From a virus, in IMG/VR virus record IMGVR_UViG_3300020195_000076, positions 1 through 37,500 of that record: a stretch of DNA of 37,500 nucleotides. One strand, given 5' to 3'. Shown one piece after another: positions 1 through 5,135 of the stretch (positions within the stretch are counted from its first letter, which is position 1; the number at the start of each line of letters is the position of its first letter). A program made the position numbers and the translations under genes. The notes below the pieces were generated by a model. That model saw only the letters and a program-made list of their open reading frames with translations. It was not told the origin of the DNA and made no database searches.

Positions 1-86
1 GTCGGCGACTTTTATGCGCGGAAAATCGCAGGAGAAGAAATAGAGCGGCAAGAATGGATCTCCGCCCGCGAAAATTGTTGGTCAGT
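1..86. repeat. terminal direct repeat, left copy
   Basis: These 86 bases are identical to 37415-37500. The reading frame of the gene starting at 37025 continues without interruption from the right copy into the sequence after base 86. The overlap is therefore best read as the join of a circular assembly or a terminally redundant phage genome, giving a unique length of 37,414 bp. Whether the repeat is physical (a short terminal repeat) or only an assembly overlap cannot be told from sequence alone. Confidence 0.95.
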
Positions 87-516
87 CCGTGCTGCTGCTG
101 CTGCTGCTTATGCTGCTGATGCTGCTGATGCTGCTGCTGCTGCTTATGCTGCTGATGCTGCTGATGCTGCTGCTTATGCTGCTGCTTATGCTGCTGCTTA
201 TGCTGCTGATGCTGCTGATGCTGCTGCTTATGCTGCTGCTGCTTATGCTGCTTATGCTGCTGCTTATGCTGCTGCTGATGCTTATGCTGCTGCTGCTTAT
301 GCTGCTGCTTATGCTGCTGCTTATGCTGCTGATGCTGCTGATGAAGCGCGTCTATCGGCGCGGAAGAAACAAAGAGACAAGCTTCTTTCGTTGCTCAGCG
401 AGTGCGGCTTCACGGTAAGCGGTGCAGTGCGTCGAGGAGAGAAGGCGTTGGATACCGCGTGTGGCGAATCGAGAACAATAAGAGAAAGGGCTGATAAGGG
501 AGTAAATCGGACATGA
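1..516 (+). CDS. 3' part of Ala/Tyr/Asp-repeat phage protein (5' part at 37025)
   Basis: This is the C-terminal 171 codons of a 301-aa protein that starts with GTG at 37025 and crosses the genome join. Read in frame 1, the sequence continues the upstream domain to about codon 30. It then becomes an 84-codon tract of only Ala, Tyr and Asp (91-342), followed by a charged tail beginning DEARLSARKKQRDK and ending at TGA 514-516. That stop overlaps the next start as ATGA (513-516), which supports this frame as the translated one. Phage proteins of unknown function with a similar N-terminal domain and Ala-rich degenerate repeats are known; no activity has been established to my knowledge. The Leu/Met reading in another frame of the same tract is a shadow. 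Confidence 0.85.
   Translation, partial: VGDFYARKIAGEEIERQEWISARENCWSVRAAAAAAYAADAADAAAAAYAADAADAAAYAAAYAAAYAADAADAAAYAAAAYAAYAAAYAAADAYAAAAYAAAYAAAYAADAADEARLSARKKQRDKLLSLLSECGFTVSGAVRRGEKALDTACGESRTIRERADKGVNRT
91..342 (+). repeat. GCT/TAT/GAT codon microsatellite
   Basis: Eighty-four consecutive codons are drawn only from GCT (62), TAT (13) and GAT (9). Single Tyr or Asp codons are separated by one to six Ala codons, most often by two or three. No synonymous codon (GCC, GCA, GCG, TAC, GAC) occurs anywhere in the tract. This points to recent expansion by slippage or recombination rather than to selection on the protein alone. The tract sits immediately beyond the terminal 86-bp overlap, so its exact copy number may also be affected by assembly. 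Confidence 0.95.
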
Positions 517-764
517 CTATAACAAGCAGCGGGCCTATCTGCGATGTTTGCGCAAAGTACATTCTGCCGCCCTTCGACGATTCTGTTAATCCGTTTGAGG
601 TGGGTGGGATTGACCAAGTGCTGCACTGTCATGACAGATGCAAGGCCGTTGTTGAAGAGATGTCGGAAAAGCAGGATTGGCGCATTCTCCCTGAAGGCCC
701 GTTGCGTAGATGCTACGAGGAAAATTACAAAGACGACGTAAAGGAAGATAAGAAGGAGAAATAA
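513..764 (+). CDS. small Cys/His-rich phage protein, putative zinc-binding
   Basis: 83 aa. The N-terminal half has ICDVCAKYI followed by LHCHDRC. This CxxC ... CHxxC spacing resembles a treble-clef or zinc-ribbon site. The C-terminus is a highly charged Lys/Asp/Glu tail. The ATG at 513 overlaps the stop of the upstream repeat gene (ATGA), and GGGAG lies about 10 nt upstream, indicating translational coupling. It is the first of a run of tiny rightward accessory genes. I do not recognise a specific family; zinc binding is inferred only from residue spacing. Confidence 0.65.
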   Translation: MTITSSGPICDVCAKYILPPFDDSVNPFEVGGIDQVLHCHDRCKAVVEEMSEKQDWRILPEGPLRRCYEENYKDDVKEDKKEK

Positions 765-767
765 AAC

Positions 768-1058
768 ATGCCCAGCCACACAGAAACAGTACTCGCAAAC
801 CCCCGCAAGATCGGGACGCTTGAAAACCAGATTCAGACTGCCCAACTAGAGCAGCTAAAGCGGATAGCAGACGCGCTGGAGGCTAGGAGCGGCTGGATTA
901 GCACCCTGGATAGATTCCCGGCAAAGCACCAAAAGGTAATTGTGCCGGGCGGCATGGCTCAGTATCGAGGCGGTCTTTGGTATTCGGGCATGGAAGAGCC
1001 GATGTTTCAGCGGCCTATTCAGTGGGAAGTAACTCGGTGGATGCAGTTACCAGAATGA
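768..1058 (+). CDS. DUF551-type phage protein
   Basis: 96 aa, beginning 4 bases after the preceding stop with a strong AAGGAG ribosome site at 753-758. The C-terminal half (about residues 42-96) has the DUF551 pattern: GWISTLDRFP near the start of the domain, a Gly-rich middle, and a final IQWEVTRWMQLPE that matches the usual 'VTHWMPLPEPP' end of that family. Residues 16-40 look like a short amphipathic helix (EQLKRIADALEAR). DUF551 proteins are common in phage accessory regions and have no known activity. The stop overlaps a possible ATG of the next gene. Confidence 0.75.
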   Translation: MPSHTETVLANPRKIGTLENQIQTAQLEQLKRIADALEARSGWISTLDRFPAKHQKVIVPGGMAQYRGGLWYSGMEEPMFQRPIQWEVTRWMQLPE

Positions 1059-1075
1059 CAGTTATGGAGCGTTAC

Positions 1076-1372
1076 ATGGCGATGAAAGTAATGAATTTCG
1101 CACAGCCAGGCAAAAGAACCGTGTGGGGTCGCCTGGGATTCGGCAGCAAGCGTATCCCGCGTTTTGAGGACGACGAGCACCCCGACTTAGCGCCCCACTG
1201 GATGACATCGCATGTCATTGGAGTGCTTGACTGGAAGGACCGTCTCCGCGTGCTTATCAGCGGAAAGATTGAGGTAGTGGTATCGACCAAAACCGACGTG
1301 CCGGTGACCAAGGCTGTGTCCAAAAGTAATCTGGGGGTTCTTCCTCCTAGTTATCACGTTAAGGCCCAATAA
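1076..1372 (+). CDS. conserved hypothetical phage protein
   Basis: 98 aa from the ATG at 1076, chosen because GGAG at 1066-1069 lies 6 nt upstream. An earlier in-frame ATG at 1055 overlaps the upstream stop as ATGA and would add 7 residues; it has a weaker ribosome site. The protein has a basic N-terminus (WGRLGFGSKRIPRF), an acidic stretch (EDDEHPDLAPHW) and a conserved-looking beta-rich C-terminal half (LDWKDRLRVLISGKIEVVVS, then PVTKAVSKSNLGVLPPSY). The pattern resembles hypothetical proteins seen in other phages. No function can be assigned. Confidence 0.7.
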   Translation: MAMKVMNFAQPGKRTVWGRLGFGSKRIPRFEDDEHPDLAPHWMTSHVIGVLDWKDRLRVLISGKIEVVVSTKTDVPVTKAVSKSNLGVLPPSYHVKAQ

Positions 1373-1382
1373 GGCGGAAACT

Positions 1383-1619
1383 ATGGCGGACTTAATGGTT
1401 TCTTTGATCAAATACGCAGAGGCTACCGTAAGCCAGAACCCGGTTAGAGCTACCGAAATACTTGGTGAGTTCAATGTGAGCTTGAGAGAGCTTGAGGCCA
1501 AGGCGGCGCGGTATGATTGGCTTAGTAAAAATCACGACTACTACAATCTTAATTGTATGTCGCCGGAAGCAATAGATGCGTTGATTGATCAATCAATTAA
1601 GGACGGCGACGGCCAATAA
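1383..1619 (+). CDS. hypothetical phage protein
   Basis: 78 aa, starting 10 bases after the previous stop with AAGGCGGAA upstream of the ATG. It is predicted to be helical. The segment AKAARYDWLSKNHDYYN followed by SPEAIDALIDQSIKDGD resembles the 'AAKYRWLRDN ... AIDAAID' C-terminal pattern of small phage proteins of unknown role. It has no cysteines, signal peptide or membrane segment. It lies in the same direction and spacing as its neighbours, so it is probably part of the same transcript. Confidence 0.65.
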   Translation: MADLMVSLIKYAEATVSQNPVRATEILGEFNVSLRELEAKAARYDWLSKNHDYYNLNCMSPEAIDALIDQSIKDGDGQ

Positions 1620-1628
1620 TAGAGATTT

Positions 1629-1740
1629 ATGGGCCTACCTGACTACGAAGAAGAGCGTCGCGATTTGATGATTGAGTGCTGATCTGGATTGGGCTTTTGA
1701 GCGTTTCAGGGTCAGCCGTCCCGCTTTTTTGAATGAATGA
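1629..1740 (+). other. 132-bp gap with possible frame-broken mini-gene
   Basis: Between 1620 and 1751 there is no clear gene. An ATG at 1629 opens a 17-aa frame (MGLPDYEEERRDLMIEC) that stops at 1682. The frame shifted by one base then reads ADLDWAFERFRVSRPAFLNE to a TGA at 1738-1740. Together the two pieces look like one small acidic/aromatic protein interrupted by a frameshift, but each is too short to be sure. It may equally be non-coding spacer. Confidence 0.25.
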
Positions 1741-1751
1741 TTTGAGGGATT

Positions 1752-2069
1752 ATGGGACACGTTCGACGAATCACCGCCAAGGATAAATGCAATAACGCAG
1801 CCAAGAAAGCAGGAGACATTCTGAGCGTCTTCGGCTTCGGAAGCACTGGCGAGGCCGTGCAGTATTACTTGAGACGACGCAAGCGCGGTGCAGAGATATG
1901 GCTTGTCTATGCCGGGGGCTTGAATTTGAATCTCTCAATCAATTCTAATTACTACCCCCGGACATACGCAAGCGCCCGGAAGTATATGGCTAAGCACTTC
2001 GGTTTGCCGGAGAAGTCAAAACGTAAACGCCCAAAGCTAGCGTTAGTGAAGGGCGGCAAAACGGAATAG
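1752..2069 (+). CDS. hypothetical basic phage protein
   Basis: 105 aa with GAGGGA just upstream of the ATG. The protein is strongly basic at both ends (MGHVRRITAKDKC and PEKSKRKRPKLALVKGGK). The middle has GAEIWLVYAGGLNLNL and a Tyr-rich stretch (NYYPRTYASARKYMAKHFG) that may form a short helix. The charge suggests nucleic-acid or phospholipid contact, but that is inference only. It is followed 3 bases later by the Lar-like gene, so co-transcription is likely. I recognise no family. Confidence 0.6.
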   Translation: MGHVRRITAKDKCNNAAKKAGDILSVFGFGSTGEAVQYYLRRRKRGAEIWLVYAGGLNLNLSINSNYYPRTYASARKYMAKHFGLPEKSKRKRPKLALVKGGKTE

Positions 2070-2072
2070 TTT

Positions 2073-2249
2073 ATGAATTATCAGCTAGAAGAAAAGAAGC
2101 CTTGTCCATTCTGTAAAAGCGAAAATCTGGATGGCAGCGTAGAGCACGATGACGGCTATCAGGTTTTTTGCTGCGATTGCGGTGCCGGTGGGCCAGGAGC
2201 GGCTACGACAGTAGAAGCCCATCTGAAATGGAATGACAGGTATCTATGA
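2073..2249 (+). CDS. Lar-like restriction-alleviation zinc-ribbon protein
   Basis: 58 aa. The N-terminus KKPCPFCKSENL, the central VFCCDCGAGGPGA and the C-terminal EAHLKWNDRY match the short 'PCPFCG ... V.C..CGA.GP ... EA...WN.R' pattern of the Lar restriction-alleviation family. The two CxxC knuckles (residues 11-14 and 33-36) would hold one zinc. Rac-prophage Lar modulates type I restriction and modification of unmodified DNA, but many phage proteins with this short domain are untested. An anti-restriction role is therefore a family-based guess. It begins 3 nt after the upstream gene and overlaps the next start (ATGA at 2246-2249). Confidence 0.75.
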   Translation: MNYQLEEKKPCPFCKSENLDGSVEHDDGYQVFCCDCGAGGPGAATTVEAHLKWNDRYL

Positions 2250-2386
2250 CTTACTGGGTGTCAGTTAGTGGTCAGCTACATTTACCTTACGAAGATCTTG
2301 AGGCCGCTAAACGTGCTGCCGAAAACTTCGAGAAGGAAGGTTTCAGTTGCGAAATATTAAGCGATGTAGAATCGGACGATAAGTAG
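2246..2386 (+). CDS. 46-aa hypothetical protein
   Basis: A 46-codon frame (MTYWVSVSGQLHLPYEDLEA at the start) whose ATG overlaps the stop of the Lar-like gene as ATGA. It has an N-terminal beta-like segment, a helix (EDLEAAKRAAENFEKEGF) and an acidic end (DVESDDK). The coherent helix and the tight coupling argue for a real gene. No family is recognised. Confidence 0.5.
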   Translation: MTYWVSVSGQLHLPYEDLEAAKRAAENFEKEGFSCEILSDVESDDK

Positions 2387-2397
2387 CGAGGTAAACC

Positions 2398-2526
2398 ATG
2401 GGACACGAAATGGAACTAACTATTTACGTTGTGTGTGCAGTGCTTGTTGGCGGGGTTGTGGGCTGGGTATTCGGTGTGTGGGATAGGAAACAACTGACAG
2501 CAATCGACAAAGCGTTAGGACGATAA
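2398..2526 (+). CDS. small single-span membrane peptide
   Basis: 42 aa with GAGG at 2388-2391 upstream of the ATG. Residues 8-28 are hydrophobic and Gly/Val-rich (TIYVVCAVLVGGVVGWVFGV), a clear transmembrane helix, followed by a short cationic tail (WDRKQLTAIDKALGR). It lies between the Lar-like cluster and a secreted-protein gene. It could be a membrane-acting accessory peptide, but nothing specific can be assigned. Confidence 0.5.
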   Translation: MGHEMELTIYVVCAVLVGGVVGWVFGVWDRKQLTAIDKALGR

Positions 2527-2556
2527 GTAAATCACAGAGATAGCAAAGGAGAAACC

Positions 2557-2934
2557 ATGAAAAAACTACTACTGACCGCCCTACTACTAACGAGCACGGC
2601 GCAAGCGGATACTGCTGCTAGCCAGCTGCAATACTATGCCGGGAATACCAAGCAGGCCGCGAGCTTTCTCGACGTGTGTCAGCCGGATTGGCGTGACTAC
2701 GCGGCATGGTTGAAGTGCACGACTGACCAGATGACGCCGAAGGTTATATTGCCGGATGACGTGCATACGGCGGTAGAGTTCTACTTGTATGTGGGCTCGC
2801 TTCACCCGCGTGAGACTATCGAGGTTCCCGTCAAGGAGCTGTATCAGAGCGAGGTTAAGCGCGTATGGACGGAGGCTTGTGTGCAGTGCCTCAAGACGGC
2901 GCGGAACCGTAAGCGGCAGTGCGGGGGGTGCTAA
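2557..2934 (+). CDS. secreted Cys-containing hypothetical protein
   Basis: 125 aa with a very good AAAGGAGAAACC ribosome site. The N-terminus (MKKLLLTALLLTSTAQA, cleavage predicted after residue 17) is a typical Sec signal peptide, so the mature ~108-residue protein should reach the periplasm. The mature part has six cysteines (CQPDW, LKCTT, then EACVQC and a terminal RQCGGC), which could form disulphides there. A periplasmic role such as envelope modification or superinfection interference is possible but unproven. The family is not recognised. Confidence 0.6.
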   Translation: MKKLLLTALLLTSTAQADTAASQLQYYAGNTKQAASFLDVCQPDWRDYAAWLKCTTDQMTPKVILPDDVHTAVEFYLYVGSLHPRETIEVPVKELYQSEVKRVWTEACVQCLKTARNRKRQCGGC

Positions 2935-2936
2935 AC

Positions 2937-3098
2937 GTGTATAGCCCACACTTTGCGTTTATACTTGCGGTTGTCCTTGCAGCACTACTGATCTTGGCCG
3001 TTGCGGTGTTCGTGCGGGAGAACAGCGAATCGCTGGCGATTACTTCTTATCGTAGTATTTTCGCGCTTCCGATACAGGCGGCGGTAACGGCGTTCTGA
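2937..3098 (+). CDS. possible 53-aa membrane peptide
   Basis: GTG at 2937, 2 bases after the previous stop, with a G-rich stretch upstream. The frame encodes SPHFAFILAVVLAALLILAV, a strong transmembrane helix, then a charged turn (FVRENSES). The end overlaps the convergent holin-like gene (stop at 3040) by 59 bp. It is the last candidate rightward gene before the strand switch. The hydrophobic segment and position make it plausible, but the start codon and overlap keep confidence modest. Confidence 0.4.
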   Translation: MYSPHFAFILAVVLAALLILAVAVFVRENSESLAITSYRSIFALPIQAAVTAF

Positions 3099-3405
3099 GC
3101 GCCTCTGTTACGGCAACAGTAGACTGTGAGCGCCCGCGCTTGATAAGCCACGCAGCGGCGGCAAGCAGCACTGTGTTGAGATACGGCCCGACAATCACAG
3201 TTACCCATCCCGGAAGGATGCCAAGTAAGATCGCTGCGAGGTCCGGGGCAACGGACTGCATGAACTGACCTGCTCCGGTGAGTAGCACCAAGCCAAGGCC
3301 GAGCAGCAAGTTATGCCAAGCCGGTTTAGCTTGGGTAACTTCCTCAGCGATTAGCTGCTTTTCTGCTACTGTGGCAGTTGCGGGTTTGTCGTTTGCTTCG
3401 GGCAT
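3040..3405 (-). CDS. putative holin-like membrane protein
   Basis: 121 aa from the ATG at 3405, chosen because the reverse strand shows AGAGGA 4 nt upstream; an earlier in-frame ATG at 3453 lies inside the lipoprotein gene. After a polar N-terminus (about 27 residues, EAND...TQAKPAWHN) there are two hydrophobic segments: LLLGLGLVLLTGAGQFM, and ILLGILPGWVTVIVG running into LNTVLLAAAAWLI. A charged, Pro-rich C-terminus follows (LPPPVSEARKYYDKK). Size, topology and position at the end of the late operon next to a lipoprotein fit a holin or antiholin. No sequence family is recognised, so the call rests on context. Confidence 0.55.
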   Translation of the reverse strand: MPEANDKPATATVAEKQLIAEEVTQAKPAWHNLLLGLGLVLLTGAGQFMQSVAPDLAAILLGILPGWVTVIVGPYLNTVLLAAAAWLIKRGRSQSTVAVTEALRTPLPPPVSEARKYYDKK

Positions 3406-3545
3406 AATTCCTCTAACTTTTTGTCGATTCGTTCTAGTAAATCTTTTGGGCATTCAAGCGTATCGCCGTAGTCGTAGAGCACGAGTTCTGCGCCGGGAGC
3501 AGCGCAGCCGGATAAGAGCAATGCGATCAGGAGAATTCTGTTCAT
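3366..3545 (-). CDS. small lipoprotein, possible outer-membrane spanin (Rz1-like)
   Basis: 59 aa. MNRILLIALLLSGCAAPGAE has a classical lipobox (LLSGC, Cys14 lipidated), giving a mature ~46-residue lipoprotein. A charged helix (CPKDLLERIDKKLEEL) and a Gln/Pro-rich end (QTTNPQLPQ) follow. Its 3' end overlaps the start of the holin-like gene by 40 bp in a different frame. Small Pro-containing lipoproteins in late lysis regions are usually o-spanins, which link to an inner-membrane i-spanin to fuse the membranes. The coiled-coil membrane protein at 4511-5014 could be the partner, although the two genes are not nested as in lambda. Confidence 0.6.
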   Translation of the reverse strand: MNRILLIALLLSGCAAPGAELVLYDYGDTLECPKDLLERIDKKLEELCPKQTTNPQLPQ

Positions 3546-3553
3546 TCAGTCCT

Positions 3554-4432
3554 CTACGGGAATAGGCTCACAACGCGGTCGAATATCTCCCTGCTGGGCC
3601 AGTTGGTTCTGTTTCTCGGGTCGTTGAATCGCTTGCTGCGACCGTTAAATTCATGAGTCCAGAGAAATGCCGCACCGCACTGCTCATACCTGGCGACGAA
3701 TCTCCTGGCCTGCCGCTCGCTGATGAGGTTCTTGTAGAACTGCCTTCGCTGCTCTTGCCGGTTGTTCGCAAGGTCAAGGGCTATGTCGGCGCCATCGAGG
3801 TTAGTGATGCACGGAGCTTGTAAGCGCGGGCTTTTGCCATGCACCTCGTAGATGAACGGCTGCTGTTCTTGCCCCCTGTTCTTGAGCGGGTTGTAAACAA
3901 TATGACAGCGCCCTAGAAACTGATGGTAGGCAATCTCCGCTAGTGGGTAGAAGGCATCAGGCGCCAGGTTCGATTCCAACGCCGGGCTTATCCAGCAGAC
4001 CGTCTCAGGCCGAATCAGCGGCAGTATCTCACCCGCCAATTCAGTGAAGAATACCCCAGCTCTGTTCAGAGTTGCCGGATCGCGTGCCAGTAGGCCGTCT
4101 CGAAATTCCGACTGCGGCAGTCCATACATGAACTCATAAGCGCCACACCCCCCAGGGCGCTCGCTACAGCGTTCATTTATCAGGTGCGCCTCTACTCCGG
4201 TAACGCGGGGATCTGCTAACAGGCGGGCAAGGCAGGCCGTCTCACGGCCAAAGGAGTTAGCGAGAAAGGCGACCTTGATTTCAGTGCATGGTTCGAGCGC
4301 CGCGATGCTATCTTCGCACGGCCAAGCGGGGTGCTGAATACCGTAGTAAGATAATGCGCAAGACTTAGCGCTGGCCCAAGCAGGCGAGCCGAGCATGCAG
4401 CCCAGCAAGAAAATGGGTATGAGTGATTTCAT
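3554..4432 (-). CDS. secreted phage protein of unknown function
   Basis: 292 aa with GAGGGG upstream of the ATG. The N-terminus (MKSLIPIFLLGCMLGSPAWA) is a signal peptide, cleaved about residue 21. The mature protein is Cys-rich (SCALSY, WPCED, PCTEIK, TACLA, INERCSERPGGCG, VCWIS, GRCHIVY, APCIT, EQCGA), suggesting a disulphide-bonded periplasmic or envelope protein. Repeated aromatic motifs (FLANSFGRET, VCWISPALESN, FLWTHEFNGR) are reminiscent of TIM-barrel glycosidase-like folds, but I cannot place it in a family. It lies between a coiled-coil membrane protein and the lipoprotein and holin genes, so a late role at the envelope is likely. Confidence 0.6.
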   Translation of the reverse strand: MKSLIPIFLLGCMLGSPAWASAKSCALSYYGIQHPAWPCEDSIAALEPCTEIKVAFLANSFGRETACLARLLADPRVTGVEAHLINERCSERPGGCGAYEFMYGLPQSEFRDGLLARDPATLNRAGVFFTELAGEILPLIRPETVCWISPALESNLAPDAFYPLAEIAYHQFLGRCHIVYNPLKNRGQEQQPFIYEVHGKSPRLQAPCITNLDGADIALDLANNRQEQRRQFYKNLISERQARRFVARYEQCGAAFLWTHEFNGRSKRFNDPRNRTNWPSREIFDRVVSLFP

Positions 4433-4510
4433 TACAGCCCCTCGCTACTTCATCTAAATTGTAGTACGGAAAGCTGCGGTAGTACAGGGGAGATTTACGG
4501 GGCGATAACG

Positions 4511-5014
4511 CTATGAACTTCGCTGGATTTCATCGGCCTGTAACTTCTTTGCTAGGTAGTCCGAATATATCTGCTCAGCGAGTTCGGCGGCCTTAAGGCA
4601 TTCCTCTTTTTGCGTAATGTGTGCAAGTCGCCGCGAGGTTTCGGCGTGGAGCCTCAGCCTTTCTCCCGTTGCGGTATCAACTATTTGTCTCGTCTCCTGA
4701 GTTGTCTTACTGATTTCGTCGAGCTTGTTCTCAGTGGCCACTGTAGCAAGGTTAAGCTTTAACCCAACTTCGTTTGCTACATTGTTTGCATTGTGTGACG
4801 CATTGCGCACGGCTTCCCTTACCTGCTCGGACTTAATAAGGGTAGCTTCGGCGGACCTATCAATCGCCTGCTTAGTGCCTCGATTAATCCAGGCTACGGC
4901 TACGAGCTGAAATGAGGCTATCAGGGATAGCAAAACCGCATCAGACATGCCACCGGTATTACGGGGCGGCTCCGCTAACAGCTGCGCAATTATCGATAAT
5001 AGGTAATCAATCAT
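4511..5014 (-). CDS. membrane-anchored coiled-coil protein, spanin/holin-like
   Basis: 167 aa with AGGAAGG directly upstream of the start. It has two short hydrophobic stretches near the N-terminus (IDYLLSIIAQLL and AVLLSLIASFQLVAVAWI). A long alpha-helical coiled coil of roughly 110 residues follows, rich in Glu, Lys, Gln and Asn (KQAIDRSAEATLIKSEQ onward to AKKLQADEIQRSS). This architecture fits an inner-membrane spanin subunit or a tail-chaperone-like membrane protein. It follows the last virion gene by 121 bp and precedes the secreted protein and lysis-type genes. Family not recognised. Confidence 0.55.
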   Translation of the reverse strand: MIDYLLSIIAQLLAEPPRNTGGMSDAVLLSLIASFQLVAVAWINRGTKQAIDRSAEATLIKSEQVREAVRNASHNANNVANEVGLKLNLATVATENKLDEISKTTQETRQIVDTATGERLRLHAETSRRLAHITQKEECLKAAELAEQIYSDYLAKKLQADEIQRSS

Positions 5015-5135
5015 CCTTCCTGCCCTGCCCCTCGCCCATAGAAACCTAGTCTAATACGATTCCCGCGTTCAGTACACCGGAAATGCTTATCGTACCGTGC
5101 TTGCCCGGATTCTTGAGCCTAGCCCTTGAGTAGTT

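Noticed and set aside
89-418. 109-codon frame rich in Leu and Met over the codon microsatellite
   Set aside because: It is the +1 frame of the GCT/TAT/GAT tract. It has no ribosome site, and the competing frame joins a conserved domain upstream and an ATGA overlap downstream.
321-845. 174-codon minus-strand frame near the left end
   Set aside because: It lies opposite three coupled rightward genes and has no ribosome site or domain logic.
3278-3565. 95-codon plus-strand frame
   Set aside because: It is antisense to the holin-like and lipoprotein genes, both of which have good starts and recognisable signals.
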